NCBI GenBank assembly: GCA_910576785.1 | Contig: CAJTJG010000013.1 | Coordinates: 1-64,000, forward strand | Origin: an uncultured Duncaniella sp. | GTDB taxonomy: Bacteria > Bacteroidota > Bacteroidia > Bacteroidales > Muribaculaceae | Direction: 5' to 3' | Length of the DNA stretch: 64,000 bases | In this document: positions 33,001-40,647 of the stretch, in pieces | Layout: the number at the start of each line of letters is the position of its first letter | Numbering within the stretch: the stretch's first letter is position 1 | Notes under the pieces: model-generated | What the model was told of the DNA's origin: nothing | The model's database searches: none | What the model saw: only the letters and a program-made list of their open reading frames with translations | Position numbers and translations under genes: made by a program

Positions 33001-33085
33001 AGAAGGATACAAAAGACGCTATGTTTGCCGGAGAATACGGACGTCGGCAAACATAGCGTCTTATGTATCTTTCTGTCAATTATGA
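33001..33085. repeat. Dispersed hairpin repeat, copy 3
   Basis: AAGACGCTATGTTTGCCG (33013-33030) pairs perfectly with CGGCAAACATAGCGTCTT (33045-33062), an 18-bp stem. The loop contains GAATACGGAC, and the tail GTATCTTTCTGTCAATTATG starts at 33065. It lies just past the 3' end of the SPOR-like gene at 33107. Confidence 0.8.
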
Positions 33086-33106
33086 CATCGGACTCATAAT
33101 GCTATT

Positions 33107-33634
33107 TCATCGGGCCTTGTGGGCCGGACGGAGTATAAACGGAAGGGGGTCACGAAGCACTACCGACTTATCTGCCTTAACTCGCTTCCAAGCCTCAAAA
33201 ATAGACTGCGGATCATCCGACGTCGCAGTGCATACGTAGTAGAGCGGCTCGCGGGTGTGGAGGATGAAAGCACCGGCATATCCCGAATCGATAAGACGCT
33301 GCTTCATCTGACGGGCATTGAATATCTGCTTGAACTGCCCGACCACCACATTGTATCGGCCAAGCGAGTCAATGGTCATACCGCCATCCTTAGTCGCTCC
33401 GATCGACTCCGTGCGGAGCGGGAGCGAGTCAACCCCCACAACGAGCGATGAATTAGTGGCGCGGTTGCGTATGCGTGCATAGATGGTGGAGTCCACACCG
33501 GAACCCTCCTGGCGCTGCGATACGGCAGCCTCATAGGCCTGACGGTAGTTTGACTCGGTGGTCTTGCAGCCTGAAACGGCCCATCCGATCAACAGGATGG
33601 CTCCGAGCGGGAGGAGAAGCGGGCGGCGGTTCAT
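33107..33634 (-). CDS. SPOR-domain-like lipoprotein
   Basis: The product (175 residues) starts with a lipoprotein signal (LLLPLGAILLIGWAVSGC, lipobox Cys near 23). Its C-terminal part, about residues 90-160 (YNVVVGQFKQIFNARQMKQRLIDSG and AFILHTREPLYYVC), has the pattern of a SPOR domain, which binds peptidoglycan lacking stem peptides at division sites. The start overlaps the ilvA stop codon by 4 nt, so translation is coupled. It is the last gene of the minus-strand group beginning at wza. SPOR is assigned by pattern only. Confidence 0.75.
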   Translation of the reverse strand: MNRRPLLLPLGAILLIGWAVSGCKTTESNYRQAYEAAVSQRQEGSGVDSTIYARIRNRATNSSLVVGVDSLPLRTESIGATKDGGMTIDSLGRYNVVVGQFKQIFNARQMKQRLIDSGYAGAFILHTREPLYYVCTATSDDPQSIFEAWKRVKADKSVVLRDPLPFILRPAHKAR

Positions 33635-34839
33635 TTCTTTACAAGATGATGTCCGGCCGAAGCAAGGGCCTTCTTGATGGACGCTATATGATCATTGTTG
33701 CGTGTCTCGATCTCAATGCGGAGTATGCAGCCGTTGATCGATGTTGCATCCGAGTTGCGTTCATGGGTCACGGAAATGATATTAGCCCCATTGGCGCCGA
33801 GTATTGTGCATATCTCTGAAAGCTGTCCGGGTTTGTCGCCCACATCGAGCTTGAGAGTGCAGTTACGGCCGCTCTTCACAAGACCTCGTGTGATGACACG
33901 GTTGAGAATGGTAACGTCGATATTACCACCCGAAACCACACATACGGTCTTCTTCCCACATACCGGCACCTTGTTGAACATGGCAGCAGCCACCGACACC
34001 GCACCGGCGCCCTCGGCCACGAGTTTCTGCTGCTCGATGAGCGCGAGAATCGCAGCTGCTATCTCGTCCTCGCTCACGGTGACGATCTCATCAACATATT
34101 TACGGCAGAACTCATATGTGTTTCCGCCCGGTTCCTTCACGGCTATACCATCGGCTATTGTCGATACCTGGGAGAGATGTTTGCGTTCTCCTTCCTTGAC
34201 CGACTCATACATCGACGGCGCACCCTCGGCCTGCACGCCGTATACCTTCACATCGGGTTTCAGCTGCTTGAGGGCGAACGCAATTCCGGCAATGAGACCA
34301 CCGCCACCGATAGGAACTATCACAGCCTCGACATCAGGCATTTCCTCAAGAATCTCAAGCGCTATTGTTCCCTGACCTGCTATCACCTTCAGATCGTCAA
34401 ACGGATGTATGAACGTATATCCATGTTCCTTCTGGAGTTCGATAGCTTTCTCATAGGCATCATCGTATACCCCGGGTACGAGACATACCTCCGCACCGAG
34501 ACGCTTGGTTGCCTCAATCTTCGATATGGGCGCACCGGCAGGAAGACATATGAGCGAGCGTATGCCATTTTGCGTGGCAGCAAGCGCCACTCCCTGTGCA
34601 TGATTGCCTGCCGAGCAGGCTATCACACCCTTCTCTCGCTCCTCGGGGGTGAGCTGCGATATCTTGTAGTATGCACCGCGAAGCTTGAAGGCTCCGGTAT
34701 GCTGGAGATTTTCGGGTTTAAGATAAACCTCGGCCTCGGGGTTAAGACGTGTCGGGCCTATGAGGCGTGGATGACGGGCCACATCGCGAAGCACACGGGC
34801 TGCACGGTAGACCTCGGCGATTTCAAGATTCTCTTCCAT
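33631..34839 (-). CDS. ilvA: Threonine ammonia-lyase (threonine dehydratase)
   Basis: This PLP enzyme converts threonine to 2-oxobutanoate, the first step of isoleucine synthesis. The 402-residue product has the PLP lysine in HTGAFKLRGAYYK (about residues 51-63), the phosphate-binding VPIGGGGLIAGIA loop and a single C-terminal ACT domain (LDVGDKPGQLSEICTILGAN). This is the shorter, single-ACT form rather than the E. coli IlvA form with its larger regulatory region. It lies 27 nt after the peptidyl-prolyl isomerase gene and overlaps the next gene by 4 nt. No other ilv or leu gene is near. Confidence 0.94.
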   Translation of the reverse strand: MEENLEIAEVYRAARVLRDVARHPRLIGPTRLNPEAEVYLKPENLQHTGAFKLRGAYYKISQLTPEEREKGVIACSAGNHAQGVALAATQNGIRSLICLPAGAPISKIEATKRLGAEVCLVPGVYDDAYEKAIELQKEHGYTFIHPFDDLKVIAGQGTIALEILEEMPDVEAVIVPIGGGGLIAGIAFALKQLKPDVKVYGVQAEGAPSMYESVKEGERKHLSQVSTIADGIAVKEPGGNTYEFCRKYVDEIVTVSEDEIAAAILALIEQQKLVAEGAGAVSVAAAMFNKVPVCGKKTVCVVSGGNIDVTILNRVITRGLVKSGRNCTLKLDVGDKPGQLSEICTILGANGANIISVTHERNSDATSINGCILRIEIETRNNDHIASIKKALASAGHHLVKK

Positions 34840-34866
34840 GGTAACGTAAACACTGTTAAGATGTTG

Positions 34867-35727
34867 TCATTTTACGACTTTGGCGGATATGATACGTATA
34901 TCCTCCGTCGGGCGGTCGTTGGCATCGGTCTCGGCTGCCTCGATCTTCTCCACGATGTCCATTCCGTCGAGCACACGGCCATACACGGTGTAAGAGCCGT
35001 CGAGATGAGGTGTGCCGCCATCTCGCATATACACCTCCCTCATTTCGGGTGTATACATGGTTGTGTCGTAAGCCGTAAGCTCTTCGGTCTGCTTCACGAG
35101 TTTCTCCTGAAGTTCCTGAAGCCCGGCCTGATCACGGTTGCGACGCAGACTCATGATGGTATCGCGGTTCTCCCTGCAGAGGTTGTCAAACACGGCCTTC
35201 TTTCTCTCCATCACCGCACGATGCTCCATCTGGTCGAGCTGGGCGGGAGAGAACTTCTTACCGGTCACAATGTAGAACTGCGAGCCTGACGACTTCCTCT
35301 CGGGATTGACAGCATCACCCTGACGCGCGGCGGCAATGGCTCCGCGGTGATGGTAATGAAGTGGGAAAAGGATCTCGGCCTCCACAGGAGTGCCGGAGTC
35401 ACCGGTGCCAAGCATCTTGCCCTTAGGAGCATTCTTGCTGTCCGGATCCCCTGTCTGAATCATGAAGTCGTCGATGACACGGTGGAAAAGCACACCGTCA
35501 TAGTCGCCTGCATTGACGCGATTCACAAAGTTCTCAGTGTGGCGTGGAGTGTCACCGTAGAGCAGGATGGTGATATCACCGAGCGATGTGTGGAGCAAAA
35601 CCTTCACATCGCCTGATTTTGGAGTGTATTCTGTCATATTTTGTTTTAGAGATTGGGCATTTAGTCCTATTACCGCGCACATCACGGCAAGAAGAGATGT
35701 AATTTTTATCCTGAAAGTGGGTTTCAT
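34867..35727 (-). CDS. Periplasmic cyclophilin-type peptidyl-prolyl isomerase
   Basis: This protein catalyses cis/trans isomerisation of prolyl bonds during folding. The 286-residue product has an N-terminal signal (ITSLLAVMCAVIGLNAQS) and a cyclophilin domain: VLLHTSLGDITILLYGDTPRHTENFV, FHRVIDDFMIQTGDP and SGSQFYIVTG, with YTVYGRVLDGMDIVEKI near the end. A charged helical insertion of about 60 residues (MERKKAVFDNLCRENRDT to KQTEELTAYD) interrupts the domain, as in related Bacteroidetes proteins. Its ATG overlaps the glycosyltransferase stop by 4 nt. Confidence 0.92.
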   Translation of the reverse strand: MKPTFRIKITSLLAVMCAVIGLNAQSLKQNMTEYTPKSGDVKVLLHTSLGDITILLYGDTPRHTENFVNRVNAGDYDGVLFHRVIDDFMIQTGDPDSKNAPKGKMLGTGDSGTPVEAEILFPLHYHHRGAIAAARQGDAVNPERKSSGSQFYIVTGKKFSPAQLDQMEHRAVMERKKAVFDNLCRENRDTIMSLRRNRDQAGLQELQEKLVKQTEELTAYDTTMYTPEMREVYMRDGGTPHLDGSYTVYGRVLDGMDIVEKIEAAETDANDRPTEDIRIISAKVVK

Positions 35728-36797
35728 CTGTATATAGCTGTGATCTTGTCGACAAATTTGTCATAAGTCATATTGGCATCATAATAAGCCTTTCCGGCAG
35801 CGGCAAGTCGTGCACGCAACTCCTTATCATCCAACACACGGGCTATAGCGCGAGCCAACTGCATGTGATCGGCCGGATCCACAAGGAGCGCAGTCTCGCC
35901 ATCGACCAGATATTCAGCCTGACCACCATTGTTGGTAGTGATCTCACATATGCCATTCTGTACGAACTCAAGGTTGGATAGCGGACAGGGATCGCGGAAT
36001 ACCGATGGGGCCACTGCGATATCGGCCTGTTTGATGAAATGTCGTGCCTTATCGGTGAAACCGTAAAAATGTATCCTGTCTGCGATACCTGCCTTTGCGG
36101 CTAAGGAAAGCAACTTGCGGTCATATCCGCGATGATTCCACGAGCCTATGAACACCATGGCAAACTCGCGGTCGGCAAGTTGGCAAAGCGCCTTTACCAA
36201 TACCTCGCAACCCTTGGTCTTCTTGACCCTTCCCGAAAAGAGCAGCAGTGGTGTAGAGGGTGGTATGGAGTATTTGTCACGCAGCGACTCCACAGGCTCA
36301 GGCTCATATGGAGGAATGCTGTTAAGCACCACCTTGCATTTCCCGGCAGGAAACCACCTGTTGGCGCCGGTCCATGCCCTACGCGCCATATCGGAAACGA
36401 AGATGATATTATGAAGTTGCCGGAAAAAAGGCCGGAAAAAAATATTGGCCGGTGTGCGGTGGGCATCGTGACGAGTCATCACGATATTGGCATTACTTCC
36501 GGATATCCGTTTGGCCATCACGGCCGCCGGCACAAACTTAACACTATGGATATGCACCACATCGGCATCGGACATCACCGAGGCCAATGCCTTGACAGCA
36601 CTGCGGTCAAGCGACCATGAGAATGGGAGCCGCAGATACTTCTCGCCATCCCTGTCCAGATGATCGGTGACTGTGTCGCAATCGCGCGCCATGAAGATCA
36701 CATCATTACCACGCCGCCGCAACTCCCTGCCCAGATCAAGGACATATTGCTCGGCTCCGCCCCAAATTTTTCCGGGGAAAATCTGGATTATCTTCAT
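35724..36797 (-). CDS. Family 4 glycosyltransferase (group 1)
   Basis: This is a GT-B glycosyltransferase of 357 residues that probably adds a sugar from a nucleotide donor to a lipid-linked glycan. The N-terminal half has GGAEQYVLDLGRELRRRG. The C-terminal half has the donor-binding region PLLLFSGRVKKTKGCEVLVKAL and the family motif PSVFRDPCPLSNLEFVQNG, with the conserved Glu. It is cytoplasmic or membrane-associated. It is the only glycosyltransferase of the export cluster in this window, so most of the polysaccharide pathway must be encoded elsewhere. Confidence 0.9.
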   Translation of the reverse strand: MKIIQIFPGKIWGGAEQYVLDLGRELRRRGNDVIFMARDCDTVTDHLDRDGEKYLRLPFSWSLDRSAVKALASVMSDADVVHIHSVKFVPAAVMAKRISGSNANIVMTRHDAHRTPANIFFRPFFRQLHNIIFVSDMARRAWTGANRWFPAGKCKVVLNSIPPYEPEPVESLRDKYSIPPSTPLLLFSGRVKKTKGCEVLVKALCQLADREFAMVFIGSWNHRGYDRKLLSLAAKAGIADRIHFYGFTDKARHFIKQADIAVAPSVFRDPCPLSNLEFVQNGICEITTNNGGQAEYLVDGETALLVDPADHMQLARAIARVLDDKELRARLAAAGKAYYDANMTYDKFVDKITAIYR

Positions 36798-36823
36798 GGC
36801 TTCCGGATATGTATGTAATATGT

Positions 36824-37201
36824 TCAGATACCCTCTGCTACCTTCACCCTCTTGTAGAGGCGACGGAAATTATCATCGGCCGCCGACAATTCATCGGCAT
36901 GCTGCTCGTAGTCCGTGCCATAAAGGCTCTCGATAAGATCCGGCAGATAGCGGCGCTCGCGGTCGCGGTCAATGGCTCCAGCCACAAGACGAGCTATCGA
37001 CGCGGCATATTTCTCCGGATCGATGGCGTGGAGATAGCGTGCCGCCGAGGCGACAAACTGCCCCGTAGAGTCGGCCACCAGCATATTGTCGACCAATTCG
37101 GGCATGATGTCGTCACACTGTCCGATATTATTGGCTATATACTCATAGGTGAGAAGGCCGTCGTTGTCCTGTGCAAGCTGTTTCTTCAGATCCTGATCCA
37201 T
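36824..37201 (-). CDS. Small protein of unknown function in the polysaccharide cluster
   Basis: I do not recognise this 125-residue, acidic, wholly helical protein. It has no signal peptide or membrane segment. The pattern MDQDLKKQLAQDNDGLLTYEYIANNIGQCDDIMPELVDNM-like (residues 1-41) is followed by two more helical segments. It lies 3 nt after wzc and 26 nt before the glycosyltransferase gene on the same strand, so it is likely co-translated with the tyrosine kinase. A role as an adaptor or substrate of Wzc is a guess from position only. Confidence 0.72.
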   Translation of the reverse strand: MDQDLKKQLAQDNDGLLTYEYIANNIGQCDDIMPELVDNMLVADSTGQFVASAARYLHAIDPEKYAASIARLVAGAIDRDRERRYLPDLIESLYGTDYEQHADELSAADDNFRRLYKRVKVAEGI

Positions 37202-37204
37202 GCG

Positions 37205-39670
37205 TTATTCCTCTTTTTTAGACAGATAATAATTATTGAAGGCATAGCGGCGATATGGAGTATCGTGGAGAGTCGTGCCGTTGAGCACCACCAGCAGACT
37301 ATTGAAGCGGTGGGTCATGTATATGCGGTCAAGTTCGGGTATCATGCGGCGGTCAAGAAGTCCGGCGCGCACCACAAAGATGGTGGTATCACACAATGGC
37401 GTGATGATCGTGGCATCGGCCACAACATCGGCGGGAGGACAGTCGAGGAAGATATGGTCATATTCACCCTTGAGAGTCTCGAGCAGACGCTGCAGACGAT
37501 CGGAATAGAGGAGCTCGGAGGGATTGGGAGGTATGGTGCCGACGGGGAGTATGTATAGGCCCTTGCACTTGGACTCCTGAATGTAGGGGCGCACATCGTC
37601 GGTGGATTCCGAAAGATAGTCGGATATTCCGCGCGAATGGTCGGTAAGCACACGCGACAGGGAGCCGCGGCGAAGGTCAAGGTCGATGACAAGCACCTTG
37701 CGGCCCTTGCGTTTGAGGGCTACCGAGGCTGCCAGATTGAGGGTGATGAAAGATTTACCCGATCCCGGATTGAATGAGGTTGTCATCAATACCTGCGGTC
37801 CGCGCTGACGGGTGACAAACTCAAGGTTGGCCCTCAACATGCGGAAAGATTCATTGAGTATACTGCGGCCATGCTCGTGAACAAACAGTTCGGGAGCAGA
37901 CTCCACAACCGACGATTTACCCAACAAGTCACGCCAACGGCGGCTGATACGTTTGAATCGGTTGGACTTGGAATTGACTGCTTCGGGTATCTCTCCGAGG
38001 AGCGGAGCCCTCAGTCCCTCGAGATCCTCACGCGAACGCACACGCCCGTTCATATTCTCGTTGATGAATATTATCACTGCCGGGAGGAACAAGCCTATGA
38101 CAAGAGCCATCAACAGGATTCTCGACTTGATGGGTGCGGTAGGTTTGAGCGGTCCGAACGGAGGAGTGATGATACGTGTATTGTAAGGAGTGAATGCGAG
38201 CGACAGCTCGTTTTCCTCTCGTTTCTGCAGGAGGAAGAGATAGAGCGACTCCTTGACTTTCTGCTGACGCTCCACCGAAAGGAGATACTTGGCCTGACCG
38301 GGAGAGGAGGCTATCTTGGCATTGGTGGCACGGTCACTCTTGATAAGCGAGCTGAGCTGGGTCTTGAGTGCCTGCTCCTGATTGCGGAGCGATGCCACAA
38401 GCGCATTCTTTATATTTGTAAGTGATGTATCGAGATCCTTGATGAGGGGAGAATTGACACCGGTGGTAGTGAGCAGGTTGGTTCGCTCGAGCTGCTTGGT
38501 GTTAAACTCCTCGATCTGGCGTGTGATACCCGGATTCTCTATTCCGGAATTGGCCGGGAGAAGTGCATCTTTGTTAAGCGGAGACTGCATGTAGTCAGCC
38601 AGATACTGTATGATGGCAATCTGGGTAGAAACCTCCACCTGTTTTTTTGTATTCTCGTTGGCATCCTGCATGTATAGACCCGAAGCCACCTCAAGGTCGG
38701 GCACGAGATGCTCACCCTTGTAGTCGGCGATATCACTGTCCACATCACCGAGTTCCTGCTGTATCATGGCAAGACGGTCGTCGATGAATTTTGATGTGGC
38801 TACGGCGATCTCCTCCTTCTGCTGCACCCAAAGCTTGTTGTAGAGGTCAATGAGTGTATTCAGTATGTCGTTAGCTCTGGCTACGCTCTCGTCGTTAATG
38901 GTGAAATCGATCACAGTAGCATCATCGCTGGCAAGGGTTATATTGAGTTTTTTCTTATAGAACTCTATGGCGGCGGGGAGCGGCATACGGCTCACTCCAA
39001 TCTTGTGGTCAAAGTCGGCTGAATAGTTGGGTCCGGGAGTCACCACCAGTCTAACGGGACCTACCTTCACGGTGTCACCGAGAGTGATCTCCACATTATC
39101 ATCGTAGTCCTCCCTGTCATACGTGAGTGTTGTGATCTCAGCCTTGCCTTCGCCCTTGAGACGAAGTTTCAGCGACACACCCTCATTGAGAGTGAGATCG
39201 GGAAACTCGACTTTCACCACCATCGAGTCCGCGTACAGAGGTACCGGACGCAGGAACTTACGATAGGTGTAGGAGGTCTCCAGCCCGAGGGTCTTGATCA
39301 CATCTCCGATCAGAGCCGGCGACTGGAAAGCAAGCACTTCATTGGCCACATCGGACGATGTCTGGAATAGACCGAGATCGCTCAATGCCGATGATATGCC
39401 CTGCGGATTCGTCTGCTCATCCTTGATCATCACCGATGCCGTGCGGGTATATATCTTCGGGGTACGCAGCATGTAGAGCCCGGCGCATCCAAGACAGAAT
39501 ATGATTGAGATAACAAACCATTTCCAGTTGATAAGGCACTTCACGAAGAAATCCCTGATGTCAATCGACCCCGAATCGTCATTCTGGTCGGAAGAGGTAT
39601 CGGGGGGTGTAAGGGGACTGGGATGTGACTGCTGCAGATAGTTCTGCGTCATATTTTGATCGGGCATCAT
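37205..39670 (-). CDS. wzc: Polysaccharide co-polymerase and tyrosine autokinase (Wzc type)
   Basis: This inner-membrane protein (821 residues) controls polymer length and export and phosphorylates itself on tyrosines. The layout is an N-terminal membrane segment and Wzz domain (about 30-150, WKWFVISIIFCLGCAGLYML), a long periplasmic coiled coil (about 270-490) and a GNVR-type region before the second membrane segment (SRILLMALVIGLFLPAVIIF). The cytoplasmic BY-kinase has Walker A NPGSGKS near 635, Walker A' VLVIDLDLRRGSL and Walker B HIFLDCPPADV. The C-terminal Tyr cluster is YRRYAFNNYYLSKKEE. It follows wza by 29 nt. Confidence 0.94.
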   Translation of the reverse strand: MMPDQNMTQNYLQQSHPSPLTPPDTSSDQNDDSGSIDIRDFFVKCLINWKWFVISIIFCLGCAGLYMLRTPKIYTRTASVMIKDEQTNPQGISSALSDLGLFQTSSDVANEVLAFQSPALIGDVIKTLGLETSYTYRKFLRPVPLYADSMVVKVEFPDLTLNEGVSLKLRLKGEGKAEITTLTYDREDYDDNVEITLGDTVKVGPVRLVVTPGPNYSADFDHKIGVSRMPLPAAIEFYKKKLNITLASDDATVIDFTINDESVARANDILNTLIDLYNKLWVQQKEEIAVATSKFIDDRLAMIQQELGDVDSDIADYKGEHLVPDLEVASGLYMQDANENTKKQVEVSTQIAIIQYLADYMQSPLNKDALLPANSGIENPGITRQIEEFNTKQLERTNLLTTTGVNSPLIKDLDTSLTNIKNALVASLRNQEQALKTQLSSLIKSDRATNAKIASSPGQAKYLLSVERQQKVKESLYLFLLQKREENELSLAFTPYNTRIITPPFGPLKPTAPIKSRILLMALVIGLFLPAVIIFINENMNGRVRSREDLEGLRAPLLGEIPEAVNSKSNRFKRISRRWRDLLGKSSVVESAPELFVHEHGRSILNESFRMLRANLEFVTRQRGPQVLMTTSFNPGSGKSFITLNLAASVALKRKGRKVLVIDLDLRRGSLSRVLTDHSRGISDYLSESTDDVRPYIQESKCKGLYILPVGTIPPNPSELLYSDRLQRLLETLKGEYDHIFLDCPPADVVADATIITPLCDTTIFVVRAGLLDRRMIPELDRIYMTHRFNSLLVVLNGTTLHDTPYRRYAFNNYYLSKKEE

Positions 39671-39699
39671 TGTTGACGGAATGTAGGTTATTTCGGAAA

Positions 39700-40509
39700 T
39701 TAGCGAATAGCGATTGCGGTTACCGTTGTGGCAAGAGTGGCGATGGATATCCAGAACGACGGAGTGAGGATAGTGTTGGCATTGAGCTGCGACTGACGGA
39801 TACGCGTGGGGTTCGGCTCAACATAGATCACATCTTCCTGCTGGAGATAGTAGGCCGGGGAATTGCGCACCTCATCGGCGGAGAGGAGATTCACTATATA
39901 GGTCTTCTGCTCTCCATTTTCCGTACGGAGCACCTTCACGCTCTCGCGCTCAGCCTGGATATTGAGGTCGCCGGCCACACCGAGCGCATCCAGTATAGTC
40001 ATGTCATCGCGGTCGATAGCATAGCGGCCGGGGGTTCTAACCTCACCGAGAACGGATACGCCGGCATTCTGGATCTCCACCGTCACGGATGGATCCTTGA
40101 TATAGTCGCCGGCTATGAGCATTCCCTTGATAAGGCCTGCCACCTCCGGACGTGACATACCGGCCACATGGATCTCTCCGAGGAAAGGAAAGTCAATATC
40201 GCCGGCTGCATTGACAGTATAGGCGAGTGCGCCCTGATTCTGGGTGTAGCGTGTGGATGACTGTCCGACATAACGGCTCATATAGGGAAGATTGAACATG
40301 TCGGCCACAATGGGATCCTTCGCATTGACCACGATCAGAAGTTTATCGTTAGGCTTGACTGTTAGCACTTTGGATGATACAGGAGCGACAGTCTGCATTG
40401 TCACGTCCTGAAAATACACAATATCCTTTGGGGTCTTGCACGAGGAGCATGCAAGGGTTGCAATAATAGTTAATGCGCAAATAAAATAGTTGAGGTGTGA
40501 TTTAGACAT
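39700..40509 (-). CDS. wza: Polysaccharide export outer-membrane lipoprotein (Wza type)
   Basis: This lipoprotein of 269 residues forms the outer-membrane export channel together with Wzc. It has a lipobox (TIIATLACSSC) and a polysaccharide-export domain (VLTVKPNDKLLIVVNAKDP). SLBB-like domains follow (AGMSRPEVAGLIKGMLIAGDYI and VSVLGEVRTPGRYAI), and the C-terminal hydrophobic helix (ILTPSFWISIATLATTVTAIAI) would cross the outer membrane. I used the ATG at 40509; an in-frame TTG two codons earlier is unlikely. It is the first gene of the collinear minus-strand group and has the only good promoter of that group. Confidence 0.92.
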   Translation of the reverse strand: MSKSHLNYFICALTIIATLACSSCKTPKDIVYFQDVTMQTVAPVSSKVLTVKPNDKLLIVVNAKDPIVADMFNLPYMSRYVGQSSTRYTQNQGALAYTVNAAGDIDFPFLGEIHVAGMSRPEVAGLIKGMLIAGDYIKDPSVTVEIQNAGVSVLGEVRTPGRYAIDRDDMTILDALGVAGDLNIQAERESVKVLRTENGEQKTYIVNLLSADEVRNSPAYYLQQEDVIYVEPNPTRIRQSQLNANTILTPSFWISIATLATTVTAIAIR

Positions 40510-40600
40510 AGTCAACCTTAAGCTCTTTTTTATGTGGGGTGTATGAGTGGAATTGCCGTAAAAGTCCGCATTGGTGTCATCTGAAGACGGTCACAGCGAG

Positions 40601-40632
40601 GCAAAATTAGTAATTTTTAATATTAGTTGCAA
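40601..40632 (-). promoter_or_regulatory. Promoter of the wza-wzc group
   Basis: On the minus strand, TTG (40632-40630) is followed after exactly 20 nt by TAATTTTGC (40609-40601). The start would be near 40594, leaving an 85-nt leader. It lies 16 nt past the stop of the PBP1A gene on the same strand, which has no obvious terminator. Confidence 0.72.
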
Positions 40633-40647
40633 CTTTATCACCGATAA

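Larger units (their letters stand above)
32619..33106. other. Gene-free region upstream of the TPR gene
   Basis: This 488-nt stretch has no protein gene. From left to right it holds a -7 box for the TPR gene (32624-32632), an AT-rich segment, a plus-strand -7 box (32782-32790), a strong terminator (32922-32954) and hairpin repeat copy 3 (33001-33085). The first three plus-strand items together suggest a small RNA. Confidence 0.7.
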
